From: an uncultured Clostridia bacterium
Lineage (GTDB): Bacteria; Bacillota; Clostridia; Christensenellales; Pumilibacteraceae
Reading direction: 5' to 3'
NCBI GenBank assembly: GCA_934270565.1
Contig: CAKQPR010000001.1
Span: forward strand, 62,001-126,000
Length of the DNA: 64,000 nt
Part shown: positions 27,579 through 37,599 of the stretch, one piece after another
Position numbering within the stretch: the stretch's first letter is position 1
Layout: every line of letters begins with the position of its first letter
Made by a program: the position numbers and the translations under genes
Notes under the pieces: generated by a model
Databases searched by the model: none
What the model was told of the DNA's origin: nothing
The model's input: the letters and a program-made list of their open reading frames with translations, nothing else

Positions 27579-28031
27579 TTACTCCTTGTCGATACCGGAA
27601 ATCAGATCGATGAAATTAGTTACGTCCCGAAACTGCCGATATACCGAAGCAAACCTTATATACGCTACCTGATCGAGGGTTTTCAGTCCTTCCATAACGT
27701 ATTCGCCGATACGCGAGGAAGGAATTTCCTGCTCGAGGGTGTTGTACACTTTCTTCTCGATATCTCCGACGAGACGGTCGATGTCGTGTAAAGCTACGGG
27801 ACGCTTTTCGCACGACTTGATTATACCGTTCCGGATTTTCGAGGGATCGAAAGGCTGGCGCGTTCCGTCGTTCTTGATCACGAGAATGGGGGTGGTTTCG
27901 ACGGTTTCGTAAGTAGTAAACCGTCTTCCGCACCTGAGACACTCTCTGCGACGACGGATACTCGTTCCGTCCTCGGAAGCACGCGAATCGATGACTTTGC
28001 TCTCGGTAAAACCGCAGTACATACACTTCAT
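27579..28031 (-). CDS. nrdR: Ribonucleotide reductase regulator NrdR
   Basis: NrdR represses ribonucleotide reductase genes in response to ATP/dATP. The protein has the N-terminal zinc ribbon (MKCMYCGF... CLRCGRRF), followed by the ATP-cone starting at [15 protein letters not shown]. The 150-residue length is exact for the family. It is the first gene of an operon with feoA and feoB, an unusual pairing. A candidate promoter (TTGGAC, 18 bases, TATAAT near 28147-28152) would give a leader of about 110 bases. Confidence 0.96.
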   Translation of the reverse strand: MKCMYCGFTESKVIDSRASEDGTSIRRRRECLRCGRRFTTYETVETTPILVIKNDGTRQPFDPSKIRNGIIKSCEKRPVALHDIDRLVGDIEKKVYNTLEQEIPSSRIGEYVMEGLKTLDQVAYIRFASVYRQFRDVTNFIDLISGIDKE

Positions 28032-28195
28032 ATTTATTCACCAACCGTAAAAATAAAACCGTTTTCGTTCGTTTCGTCCGTTTTTTCGGAACAAACCGTT
28101 TTGCGCCGCAAGCGCCCGCTCCTAACCGTCACATTTCCGTTCTGCTGTATATTATAAATCATTTAAGCCGATTAGTCCAACGATTTCGGGGCAAA

Positions 28196-28222
28196 TTCTC
28201 AAAAAAACGCTTGTCCGAGCGT
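28196..28222 (-). terminator. Small terminator after the PRC-barrel gene
   Basis: On the minus strand ACGCT and AGCGT form a short stem with a CGGACA loop, followed by a run of seven T residues. The stem is short, so strength is uncertain. Confidence 0.5.
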
Positions 28223-28259
28223 AAAATTACGGTTTTTTTATTATTTTTGCATCCGCTAT

Positions 28260-28703
28260 TTATCTTTTCCACCTGAATTCGCAGTCGAAAAGCATACATT
28301 TTTCGCAACGCTTGTCGCACGGCGGCGGACACGGATCGCAAGGATCACACTCGCAATCGTCCTTTGGCGGACAATCGGGCGGGCAGTCGCGCTTCGGCGG
28401 GCAAGGCGGCGCGGGCGGCGGACACGGCGGGCGATCGGGAACGCACGGAGAATCGGACGAGCCGATTTCCACCAGAATAACGTCCTCGCCTATCTTCTGA
28501 ATACACCGCCACGGAATAAACACGTCCTGTCCTTTTCCGAACAGCCCTCTGCGGGTGAACGGCGCGACGATGCCTTTCACCTCGCCCGAATCCGCGGAAA
28601 AAACGAGGTCGGTAATTCTGCCGAGCTTTCGTCCGTCGCTCGCGTTTACGACCTCTTTGGCGCGCAACTCGCAAAAAGTCAGTTCTACACCTACGCAATC
28701 CAT
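28260..28703 (-). CDS. YlmC/YmxH-type PRC-barrel protein with Cys/Pro-rich tail
   Basis: Residues 10-85 form a PRC-barrel domain typical of sporulation-associated YlmC/YmxH proteins: EVVNASDGRKLGRITDLVF, then GLFGKGQDVFIPW and IGEDVILVEI. Family members normally stop at about 80-90 residues. This one continues for about 60 residues of Pro and Cys with charged residues, carrying about 13 cysteines in patterns such as CDPCDPC and CDKRCEKC. Such a tail suggests metal binding or disulfide cross-linking, perhaps in the spore. It lies divergently next to sigG, which mirrors the sigG-ylm neighbourhood in Bacillus. Confidence 0.8.
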   Translation of the reverse strand: MDCVGVELTFCELRAKEVVNASDGRKLGRITDLVFSADSGEVKGIVAPFTRRGLFGKGQDVFIPWRCIQKIGEDVILVEIGSSDSPCVPDRPPCPPPAPPCPPKRDCPPDCPPKDDCECDPCDPCPPPCDKRCEKCMLFDCEFRWKR

Positions 28704-28814
28704 AAGTCCTATGCTATTTATATGCGAATAAAACGCATATTTTTACTTCTTCGGCGAGATTTCGTATAATTCCGACCCCGATAAGCCAAAAATACGCAAA
28801 GAACGGGAGGAACT

Positions 28815-29588
28815 ATGGCTAAACGAGTTGAAATCTGCGGAATAGACACTTCCGCGCTTCCGCGCCTGAGCCACGAAAGATCGATGGAGCTGCTTCGCGC
28901 GGCGCAAAACGGCGACGAAGCCGCAAAGAACGAATTCATTACGGCTAATCTGAGGCTTGTGCTGAGCGTTATAAGACGGTTTTACGACAAGCGCGAATCG
29001 CTCGACGACGTTTTTCAGGTCGGGTGCATAGGTCTGATCAAAGCCGCCGACAACTTCAATACGGAGCTCAATCTGCGTTTTTCAACGTACGCCGTACCGA
29101 TGATTATCGGCGAAATCCGCAGATATCTGCGCGACTGCTCGGCAATGCGCGTGAGCCGCTCGATACGCGATACCGCTTATAAGGTGATTTCCGCGCGCGG
29201 GCAGATCGAAAACGAGCTCAGCCGCGAAGCCACGCTCGACGAAATCGCCGCCGCGCTCGATATGCCGCTTTATAAGGTTACGGACGCGCTCGACGCGATT
29301 TCAGACCCCGTTTCGCTGTTCGATCCTGTCTATCACGACGGCACCGAAACGGTGATGATTATGGACCAGATCCCCGACAAAACCTGTTCGGACGAAAAAT
29401 GGGTGGGAAACGTCATTCTCGATCAGGCGATAAAAAGCCTCGAGGAGCGCGAACGCGAAATTCTCATGCTCCGTTTCTACGAGGGCAAAACTCAGATGGA
29501 AGTCAGCGAGGAAATCGGTATTTCGCAAGCGCAGGTCTCCCGCCTCGAAAAGAACGCGAAAGCTTCGCTGAAAACGCTTATAAGCTGA
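28815..29588 (+). CDS. sigG: Forespore sigma factor G
   Basis: The N terminus KRVEICGIDTSALPRL is the distinctive sigma-G signature. Region 2 (NLRLVLSVIRRFYDKRE, then FQVGCIGLIKAADNF) and region 4 (QMEVSEEIGISQAQVSRLEK) are complete, and the 257-residue length is normal. Sigma-G drives late forespore genes. A GGGAGG ribosome binding site lies 5 bases before the ATG. A strong terminator follows. Confidence 0.97.
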   Translation: MAKRVEICGIDTSALPRLSHERSMELLRAAQNGDEAAKNEFITANLRLVLSVIRRFYDKRESLDDVFQVGCIGLIKAADNFNTELNLRFSTYAVPMIIGEIRRYLRDCSAMRVSRSIRDTAYKVISARGQIENELSREATLDEIAAALDMPLYKVTDALDAISDPVSLFDPVYHDGTETVMIMDQIPDKTCSDEKWVGNVILDQAIKSLEEREREILMLRFYEGKTQMEVSEEIGISQAQVSRLEKNAKASLKTLIS

Positions 29589-29613
29589 CATTGCATAATC
29601 GAAACGCTACGAA

Positions 29614-29654
29614 AAAAAACGCGAAGCGGCTATCCGTACCGCTCCGCGTTTTAC
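29614..29654. terminator. Bidirectional terminator between sigG and an araC gene
   Basis: AAAACGCG-AGCGG and CCGCT-CGCGTTTT form a long stem around a 9-base loop, with T tracts on both strands, so it can serve the converging sigG and araC transcripts. Confidence 0.85.
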
Positions 29655-29670
29655 TTTTATAAAATCGGTT

Positions 29671-30441
29671 TTAATAGCTCCACTCGCCCCGACGCTTACG
29701 ATAATCCGTCGGGGTTTCGCCCGTTTCGGCTTTGAAATCCTGACAGAAATAGTACACGGACGAGTATCCGCATTCTTCCGCAACACTGGTCACACTGTGC
29801 GCCGTCGAAGCGAGCAGGTTTTTCGCCTTGCCGACCCGAAGCGACTTGACGTACTTTGCGGGAGAAGTGCCGAAACGTGCGTTGAAAAGCCGCCTGAAAT
29901 ACGCTTCGGACATAAAACACAGCCGCGCCAACGTAGCGCAATCGAGATCGGACGACGAAAAATTTTCGGACAAATAATCGACGGCGGGCTGAATCGCGCG
30001 GCTCGTTTTGTCCTTACCGCGCTCGCGCGAAAGCATCGCGAAGATTTCGTAGATTTCGCTGAGACAGACAAATTCGTTCCGATCCCCCGAAAACCATGCC
30101 GAAGCCACACGATCGAACGCGCCGAGGTATGCGGCGGGGTCGGTCAGCCCGATCACGGTAAAAGTGGACGGATTAAAACCGACGCACTGAAAGTTTATAA
30201 GCGGAAAAACGCCCGTTTCGTCGCAATGCAGACTGTACGACTTTCCCTTGGGGATTATCACCGCAACAGAGCGGTCGGACGTGAATTTTTCCGTTTTGTG
30301 GACGTAAGTAAGCTTGCCCGAGCGGCAAAACCCGAGAGCGAACGCAAAGCGGTCGTTCATAATGCGATTTGTGCCGCTTACGTTGTTTACGGTCATTACG
30401 GACTCGATCTTTGTTATTCTGATACCCGAAAAGTCTTCCAT
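29671..30441 (-). CDS. AraC-family regulator with leaderless start
   Basis: The 256-residue protein has an N-terminal cupin-like sensor (VAVIIPKGKSYSLHCDE) and a C-terminal AraC DNA-binding domain (LDCATLARLCFMSEAYFRRLFNARFG and VTSVAEECGYSSVYYFCQDF). I start it at the ATG at 30441; the longer reading to 31224 runs antisense through the neighbouring gene and is rejected. No ribosome binding site is present, and TATAAT ends 6 bases before the ATG. It is divergent from the three-gene dehydrogenase operon and is its likely regulator. Confidence 0.9.
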   Translation of the reverse strand: MEDFSGIRITKIESVMTVNNVSGTNRIMNDRFAFALGFCRSGKLTYVHKTEKFTSDRSVAVIIPKGKSYSLHCDETGVFPLINFQCVGFNPSTFTVIGLTDPAAYLGAFDRVASAWFSGDRNEFVCLSEIYEIFAMLSRERGKDKTSRAIQPAVDYLSENFSSSDLDCATLARLCFMSEAYFRRLFNARFGTSPAKYVKSLRVGKAKNLLASTAHSVTSVAEECGYSSVYYFCQDFKAETGETPTDYRKRRGEWSY

Positions 30442-30447
30442 ACGACA

Positions 30448-30477
30448 ATTATAGCACGGAAAGCCGCGCCCGCGCAA
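30448..30477 (-). promoter_or_regulatory. Promoter giving a leaderless araC mRNA
   Basis: TTGCGC (30472-30477) and TATAAT (30448-30453) are 18 bases apart. Six bases separate the -10 box from the ATG, so the start codon is at or near +1. Confidence 0.7.
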
Positions 30478-30528
30478 GCAAATAACAGAAGTTGTTTCGA
30501 AAATCTTAAAACTAAATCGTTTTTCGTA

Positions 30529-30557
30529 TTGATAAACAAACCGATTTACTGTATAAT
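30529..30557 (+). promoter_or_regulatory. Promoter of the dehydroquinase-like operon
   Basis: TTGATA (30529-30534) and TATAAT (30552-30557) are 17 bases apart; a GGAGG site follows at 30566-30570, 6 bases before the GTG start. Confidence 0.75.
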
Positions 30558-30576
30558 AAAGAAGTGGAGGATTAAA

Positions 30577-31383
30577 GTGAAAAAATTTACCGAACTGAAA
30601 AAGGGCGCGCTTATAGTTTCGCTCATACACCGCACGACCGACGATTGCATAGCCGACGCTAAAAAATCGGAAGCGGACGGCGCGGACGGTTTTATTCTGC
30701 ACGCCGAAAGACTGGACGAAAAATACCGCACGCCCGAAGAAATCGCGCGCGTTCAAGCCGCAACCTCTCTTCCCGTAATGGTGCTGAATTACCGTACTGC
30801 TGAATGTAGCGACGACGTAAAACTTAACGATTTCAAGCTTGCGTGCGCGCGCCTCGGACTGCCCGCGGTCGACGTACCGATTTACTCTTTCGACGAGGAA
30901 AACACGCACGACAGTCTCATAAGCTGCTCGGCCCCGTTCGCCTCGGCAGACCCCGACGAAGTTTCTATGAAACCCGAAGCGATCGAAAACCAAAAGGAGC
31001 TTATCGCTAAGTTTCACGAGCTCGGTTGCGAAGTTCTGATGTCGGCGCATATCGGAAAAGTAATGTCGAAAGAAGAAACGCTCGCCCTTGCCCGCGAAAT
31101 AGAAAGCCGCGGCGCGGATATAGTCAAAATCATAGCGAACGCACAAAGTGAAGAAGAAATGTGCATAGTACTTTGCACTGTGAATTACCTTAAAAAGAAC
31201 CTTAAAAGCCCGTTTTTGTATCAAACTTGCGGCAAATACGGCAAATTCGTCCGCCCGACCGCGTATATGCTCGGATCGTGCATAGTACTTTGCAATGACG
31301 AAATTTACGAAATGAGCAACCGCGAAAAGCCGCTTATGCGCGACGTCCGCGAAATAAAACGATTACTCATGTGGGAGGATTAA
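30577..31383 (+). CDS. Type I 3-dehydroquinate dehydratase-like (beta/alpha)8 protein
   Basis: The 268-residue protein starts at GTG 30577, 6 bases after GGAGG. The barrel keeps the catalytic pair of type I dehydroquinases: His158 in MSAHIGKVMS and Lys184 in ADIVKIIANA, spaced 26 residues apart as in the family (27 in AroD), with Arg45 and Asp47 in AERLD. The glutamate before that arginine is replaced by alanine. The Lys forms a Schiff base in true enzymes. The gene leads an operon with two oxidoreductases and no shikimate genes, so a catabolic role on a sugar, cyclitol or quinate-like acid is more likely than aromatic synthesis. Two copies of the dispersed near-palindrome lie inside it, each encoding CIVLC. 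Confidence 0.72.
   Translation: MKKFTELKKGALIVSLIHRTTDDCIADAKKSEADGADGFILHAERLDEKYRTPEEIARVQAATSLPVMVLNYRTAECSDDVKLNDFKLACARLGLPAVDVPIYSFDEENTHDSLISCSAPFASADPDEVSMKPEAIENQKELIAKFHELGCEVLMSAHIGKVMSKEETLALAREIESRGADIVKIIANAQSEEEMCIVLCTVNYLKKNLKSPFLYQTCGKYGKFVRPTAYMLGSCIVLCNDEIYEMSNREKPLMRDVREIKRLLMWED
31163..31293. repeat. Two copies of GCATAGTACTTTGC inside the dehydroquinase-like gene
   Basis: Identical 14-mers lie at 31163-31176 and 31280-31293, 117 bases apart and in the same frame, both read as Cys-Ile-Val-Leu-Cys. They match the intergenic copies near 19.1 kb. Confidence 0.65.
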
Positions 31384-31385
31384 AC

Positions 31386-32357
31386 ATGAAAGCTATAACG
31401 ATACAACCCGACAAATCTTTACTTTGGACGGACGTAATCGCGCCGACCGTAGGTAAAAGCGACGTACTTATCAAAGTAAAATACGCGGCGGTAAACCGCG
31501 CCGACCTTATGCAGGTGGACGGCTGCTACCCGCCTCCCGCGGGCTGCCCCGACTACCCCGGGCTCGAAGTTTCGGGCACGATTGCGGCAGTCGGCGCGGA
31601 CGCGAAAAAGTTTAAGGTCGGCGATAAAGTCTGCGCGCTTTTAGGCGGCGGAGGTTACGCCGAATACGTTTCGGTTCACGAACAAATGGTTATGCCTATC
31701 CCCGAGAACGTAACCATGCGCGAGGCGGCGGCAATACCCGAAGCGTTCGCGACGGCGTACCTAAACCTTGCAATCGAGGGCGGCGTAAAGAGCGGCGATA
31801 CCGTGCTTATGCATGCGGGTGCGAGCGGGCTTGCGAGCGTCGTAATTCCGATGGCAAAGTCGATGGGCGCTTACGTCGTGACGACGATCATAGACGAGAA
31901 CAAGCGCGATACGGTGGCAAAACTCAAACCCGACCTTATCGTAAACACGGCTAAAGAGGACATCGTGGAGGTCCTTAAAAAGCTCGAAGCGGAAGGTCGT
32001 CCCGTCAACTGCGCCATCGACTGTCTCGGCGGCGAAGTCGCGGGCAAGTGCCTGCCCCACCTCGGCTATATGGCAAAATGGATAATGATCGCGACGCTTG
32101 CGGGCGATGTGACCGAAGTGGATATGCGCAAGCTCTACGTCAGAAACGTTCGCCTTGTCGGAAGCACTCTCCGTTCCAAGCCCGAAAGTTACAAGGGAAC
32201 GATCCTCTCTTCTCTTGTAGACACGCTTTGGGATAAAGTCTCGGCGGGAGAAATCCGCCCGACGATTTTTGCCGAGCTTCCGATAACCGAAGCGAAAAAA
32301 GCGCATATGCTGCTTGCCGAAAACAAGAGCGCCGGCAAAGTCGTACTGAAAATTTAA
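31386..32357 (+). CDS. Zinc-free MDR-family (quinone oxidoreductase-like) dehydrogenase
   Basis: The 323-residue protein is a medium-chain dehydrogenase/reductase of the quinone oxidoreductase branch: NRADLMQVDGCYPPPAGCPD at the N terminus, then PGLEVSGTIAAVG, and the NAD(P) site HAGASGLASVVIPMAKSMGA. The structural and catalytic zinc ligands of alcohol dehydrogenases are absent. I start at the ATG at 31386, 7 bases after GGGAGG; this is 2 bases beyond the previous stop, so the genes are co-transcribed. It probably reduces an enone or oxidises an alcohol intermediate made by its operon partners. Confidence 0.86.
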   Translation: MKAITIQPDKSLLWTDVIAPTVGKSDVLIKVKYAAVNRADLMQVDGCYPPPAGCPDYPGLEVSGTIAAVGADAKKFKVGDKVCALLGGGGYAEYVSVHEQMVMPIPENVTMREAAAIPEAFATAYLNLAIEGGVKSGDTVLMHAGASGLASVVIPMAKSMGAYVVTTIIDENKRDTVAKLKPDLIVNTAKEDIVEVLKKLEAEGRPVNCAIDCLGGEVAGKCLPHLGYMAKWIMIATLAGDVTEVDMRKLYVRNVRLVGSTLRSKPESYKGTILSSLVDTLWDKVSAGEIRPTIFAELPITEAKKAHMLLAENKSAGKVVLKI

Positions 32358-32372
32358 AAGGAGAATATTAAG

Positions 32373-33383
32373 ATGAGCAGGAAAATCAACGTTGTTCAGA
32401 TCGGCGTCGGGCACGACCACGCGCCTATGGTAATGAACGCAATGCGCTCGCACCCCGAAGTTTTCAACGTTCTCGGATACGCGATCACCGAAGGCGAAGG
32501 ACTTACCGAGAATTCCAAAGCGCCGTACAAAGGACTTAAAAGATATCGCGCCGAAGAAGCGCTGTCACTCGACGGACTAGACGCGGCGGTGATCGAAACA
32601 AACGATTACAATCTCGGAAAATACGCGCTTATGGCTGCCGAAAAAGGCTTACATATCCATATGGACAAGCAAGGCGGCTACGATCTTCCCGTTTTCGAAA
32701 AACTCATCGAGACCGTAAAAGCGAAAAACCTCGTCTTTTCGACGGGCTATATGTATCGCTACAACCCGCTCGTAATCGAGGCGCTCGACAAGGTAAAACG
32801 CGGCGAGCTCGGCGAAATTTATTCGGTCGAAGCTCAGATGAATTGCCTGCACGTCCGCGCCAAACGCGAATGGCTGAATCAATACAAGGGCGGTATGACT
32901 TTCTTTCTCGGTTGCCACCTCGTCGATCTCATTTATCTGATTCAGGGCGAGCCGCAGGACGTTATTCCGTTCAATCTCGCGACCGAACAGGGCGTCGGCG
33001 AGGACTTCGGAATGGCGGTTTTCAAATACCCGCGCGGTTTCTCTTTTCTTAAAACGACCGCGATCGAGGACGGCGGTTTTATGCGCCGCCAGCTCGTGAT
33101 AAACGGCTCGAAAGGCACGATCGAAATCCGTCCGCTCGAAAGATTTATCGAAAACGGCATGCAAAACGCCACGATGCGTTACGTTACTCTTTCCGACTGC
33201 GAAAAAGACGGCTGGGGTGCGGACGGCACAACCGTAACGAGCGCGCCGTACCATCGTTACGCGCCGATGATGATAAGGTTTGCCGAGGCGATAAACGGCG
33301 AAGCCGAACTCCCCGTCACGCCCGACTACGAACTTGCTCTCTACAAAGTTATGCTCCGCTCCTGCGGCTACAAAGTAAAATAA
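32373..33383 (+). CDS. Gfo/Idh/MocA family NAD(P)-dependent oxidoreductase
   Basis: The 336-residue protein has a Rossmann N terminus (NVVQIGVGHDHAPMVMNAM, with a His-Asp replacing the middle of the usual glycine motif), the KGLHIHMDKQGG segment that holds the catalytic lysine, and the C-terminal alpha/beta domain with GCHLVDLIYLIQG. Members oxidise sugars or cyclitols, often at C3. It follows the MDR gene by 15 bases with a GGAG site and closes the operon. Together with the dehydratase-like protein the set suggests an oxidise-dehydrate-reduce sequence on a polyol or sugar. Confidence 0.88.
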   Translation: MSRKINVVQIGVGHDHAPMVMNAMRSHPEVFNVLGYAITEGEGLTENSKAPYKGLKRYRAEEALSLDGLDAAVIETNDYNLGKYALMAAEKGLHIHMDKQGGYDLPVFEKLIETVKAKNLVFSTGYMYRYNPLVIEALDKVKRGELGEIYSVEAQMNCLHVRAKREWLNQYKGGMTFFLGCHLVDLIYLIQGEPQDVIPFNLATEQGVGEDFGMAVFKYPRGFSFLKTTAIEDGGFMRRQLVINGSKGTIEIRPLERFIENGMQNATMRYVTLSDCEKDGWGADGTTVTSAPYHRYAPMMIRFAEAINGEAELPVTPDYELALYKVMLRSCGYKVK

Positions 33384-33410
33384 AATCGTCAAAGCTCAAA
33401 AAGCCCATCA

Positions 33411-33440
33411 AAAAACGCTCCGACCATTCGGGGCGTTTAA
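33411..33440. terminator. Bidirectional terminator
   Basis: AAACGC-CCGA and TCGG-GCGTTT form a stem with a short loop between the converging Gfo/Idh gene and the small ORF. The T run is better on the minus strand. Confidence 0.7.
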
Positions 33441-33469
33441 TCTTTCTGTCGCAACTTTAAAATCGTTTC

Positions 33470-33649
33470 TCACCAGTCCTCGCGGTGGGAAATTTTTATA
33501 TCGTCGTAATACGCGAAATACCTCTTTTTGAAATCCGAGGCTTCTCGCGCCGCTTTGTTTTTGAGTTGCCGCTCGCGTTCTTTCTCACGAATTATTTCGA
33601 CGGCGGTTTTACGCTTTTCGCCGTTTTCCGTTTTGTTTTCGTTGTCCAT
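33470..33649 (-). CDS. Small 59-residue hydrophilic protein coupled to hemW
   Basis: I found this ORF by reading the minus strand after hemW. It begins MDNENKTENGEKRKTAVEII, is very rich in Lys, Arg and Glu (probably one helix) and ends in KISHREDW. Its ATG directly touches the hemW stop codon (TAATG-type junction without overlap), and a GGAG lies 11 bases upstream inside hemW, so it is translated by coupling. No function is recognised. Confidence 0.6.
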   Translation of the reverse strand: MDNENKTENGEKRKTAVEIIREKERERQLKNKAAREASDFKKRYFAYYDDIKISHREDW

Positions 33650-34748
33650 TTACATAAGCTCCGTTATTATCGAATCGAGCAGATAAAACCCTTTGTCCGT
33701 CGCGCGCAGGTTTTCGCCGTCGTCCTCAATCGCCCCGAGTTTTATCAGTCGGGCAATCTCCTTCGCCCTCTCGCGGCGAATATCGCTCCCCGTGACGGAC
33801 GAATATCGGTCGTAATTCAACCCCGAAGCCGTCCGCAAAGACAGCATGATATATTCCGTCCGCGTGTCCGCCGAAGATGAACCGTACTCGTTTACGCCGA
33901 CTCCGTTCATATAGGCGAGCGTATCGGAAGGGTTTTCCCGCCGCGTATTGCCGATTTTCGAGTGCGCCGCCGCACCGAAACCGAAGTAATCGGCGCCCGT
34001 CCAGTACTTGTAGTTATGGAGCGAAATTTTGCCGTCGCGCGCGAAATTGCTCACCTCGTACCGCTCGTAACCCGCCTCTTTCAGCCTCTTTACGGAAAAC
34101 TCGTAAAGATCGGCTTGTCTGTCGGGATCGGGTCGGTAGTCCGTTCGGAACATGGGCGTTCCTTCCTCGACCGACAGCGAATACACCGAAGCATGCGTTA
34201 TTCCGAGCCCGCTCCAAAGCGCTATCGCGTTCTCCGCGTCGCGTTCGTCCTGCCCCTCGAGCCCGATAATGAGGTCTGACGAAAGGTTGTTTATCCCCGC
34301 GTCGCGCAAAGCCTCTACTGCTTGGCAAAACCGCTTTACCGTATGAATTCTGCCGATTTTTTTCAGAATTTCGTCGCTTGCGGACTGAAGCCCGAGGCTC
34401 ACGCGGTTCACCCCGATACTCCTGATTTCGCGGATAAAATCGTGCGTAACCGAATCCGGATTCGCCTCGACGGTAAATTCGGTAAGACCTCTCAGATCGA
34501 AACGCTTCGCTATTTCGCCGAAAACGGCAGTGAGCGATCCGAACGGCATAACGGACGGCGTTCCCCCGCCGAAATAAACGGTGTTCACGCTCGCGCCGGT
34601 TGCGCGCGCGGCGATCTCGCGCCGAAGCGATTTCACATACTCTTCCGCCGTGCTCATATCGGGCGAAGAGCAAAACGCGCAGTATGCGCACTTCGACTTA
34701 CAGTACGGAAAATGCACATAAACGCCCGTTTTTAGTAGCTTTTCGTCG

Positions 34749-34759
<11 letters not shown>
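33650..34759 (-). CDS. hemW: Radical SAM heme chaperone HemW
   Basis: HemW is related to oxygen-independent coproporphyrinogen oxidase but acts as a heme chaperone. The radical SAM cluster C-x3-C-x2-C is at Cys20, Cys24 and Cys27 ([13 protein letters not shown]), followed by [10 protein letters not shown] and [17 protein letters not shown]. The extra cysteine right after the motif is typical of HemW. The gene overlaps the end of lepA by 11 bases, the classic lepA-hemW order of Firmicutes. Confidence 0.94.
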
Positions 34760-36548
<1,789 letters not shown>

Positions 36549-36554
36549 AGGTAT

Positions 36555-36583
36555 ATTATATCTTTTTATGCGAAAAAACGCAA
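36555..36583 (-). promoter_or_regulatory. Promoter giving a leaderless lepA mRNA
   Basis: TTGCGT (36578-36583) and TATAAT (36555-36560) are 17 bases apart on the minus strand, and six bases (ATACCT) separate the -10 box from the ATG. Confidence 0.78.
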
Positions 36584-36707
36584 CTGCTTTAAGTCCGTTT
36601 TCGCCGAAAAACGCCAAAACAACCCGCCTTCGATACCGTTTTATCGCCAAACTCGGGGCGTTAGCCCAAAAAATTTGGCATTTCGGACAAAAAATGTTCA
36701 AAAACCC

Positions 36708-36736
36708 TTGCACACAACGGCTTTTTGTGTTATAAT
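36708..36736 (+). promoter_or_regulatory. Promoter of the glycerophosphodiesterase gene
   Basis: TTGCAC (36708-36713) and TATAAT (36731-36736) are 17 bases apart; the leader carries a GTGAGGT ribosome binding site. Confidence 0.75.
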
Positions 36737-36771
36737 TGTGAAGTAGAACGAAACTTTGCCGTGAGGTAAAT

Positions 36772-37503
36772 ATGGATATTAAAAAATCCGGACTTTTCAC
36801 GCGTCCGATCGCGCACAGGGGATTGCACGACGAACTGACGCCTGAGAATTCTTTATCTGCTTTCTCGCGCGCCGTTAAGGCGGGCTTCCCGATAGAACTT
36901 GACGTTCGTCCGATCGACGACGGATCCGTGGTTGTTTTTCACGACGACGGCATAAAGAGAATGACTAACCGCGACGGCTACGTTTGCAAGCTGTCCAAAA
37001 GCGACCTCGCCGAAATCCGCCTTGCGGGCTCGGATGAGCGTATTCCCTACTTATCCGAAGTCCTCGAGCTCGTTGACGGGCGCGTTCCTATCCTTATTGA
37101 AATCAAGAATTCCAACTCGAACAAGAGCGGCGAATTAGAACAAGCCGTTCTCGACGCGTTGCGCCGTTACGAAGGCGAATACGCCGTTCAGTCCTTTAAC
37201 CCCTACTCTATGGAATTCTTTAAGAAGAACGCGCCGCAGATTCCGCGTGGACAACTTTCGTACGTTTTCGGCAAGAAAGAGTTTTCCTTTTTCAAACGAT
37301 ATATGTTTAACCACCTCAAAGTCACGAAGATTTCTTCGCCCGACTTTATTTCCTACGCTTTCAACCAGCTCCCGAATAAGTATGTGACGCGCACGGATCT
37401 CCCCGTGCTCGCATGGACCGTCCGTAGCAATTCGGATATGGAAAAAGTCCTTCCCCACTGCGACAACTTTATTTTCGAGAACTTTATTCCGGTTATCGAG
37501 TAA
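36772..37503 (+). CDS. Glycerophosphodiester phosphodiesterase
   Basis: The 243-residue protein is a GDPD-family TIM barrel that splits glycerophosphodiesters to glycerol-3-phosphate and an alcohol. The catalytic and metal-binding motifs are clear: [30 protein letters not shown] and [12 protein letters not shown], with LIEIKN further on. No signal peptide is present, so it works in the cytoplasm, probably in phospholipid turnover. It is a single gene with its own promoter and terminator. Confidence 0.94.
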   Translation: MDIKKSGLFTRPIAHRGLHDELTPENSLSAFSRAVKAGFPIELDVRPIDDGSVVVFHDDGIKRMTNRDGYVCKLSKSDLAEIRLAGSDERIPYLSEVLELVDGRVPILIEIKNSNSNKSGELEQAVLDALRRYEGEYAVQSFNPYSMEFFKKNAPQIPRGQLSYVFGKKEFSFFKRYMFNHLKVTKISSPDFISYAFNQLPNKYVTRTDLPVLAWTVRSNSDMEKVLPHCDNFIFENFIPVIE

Positions 37504-37517
37504 AAATAAAAACTACC

Positions 37518-37550
37518 GAGCTCCGTCAGCACGAACGGAGCTTTTTTATA
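37518..37550 (+). terminator. Terminator of the glycerophosphodiesterase gene
   Basis: GAGCTCCGT and ACGGAGCTT form a 9-bp stem around CAGCACGA, followed by six T residues. Confidence 0.88.
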
Positions 37551-37552
37551 CG

Positions 37553-37583
37553 GAAAAACCGACCCCCGCAAAGGAAGGTCGGC
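37553..37583 (-). terminator. Terminator of the DUF1846 gene
   Basis: On the minus strand CCGACC and GGTCGG form a stem followed by TTTTT. It lies back-to-back with the terminator of the converging gene. Confidence 0.75.
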
Positions 37584-37599
37584 GCTATTCCGTAATTAT

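Noticed and set aside
30442..31224. Upstream extension of the AraC regulator to 517 residues
   Set aside because: The added part is antisense to the dehydroquinase-like gene, has no homology, and the -10 box directly precedes the internal ATG.
36549..36800. N-terminal extension of LepA
   Set aside because: The known LepA N terminus begins at 36548; the upstream part lies over promoter sequences for lepA and the neighbouring gene.
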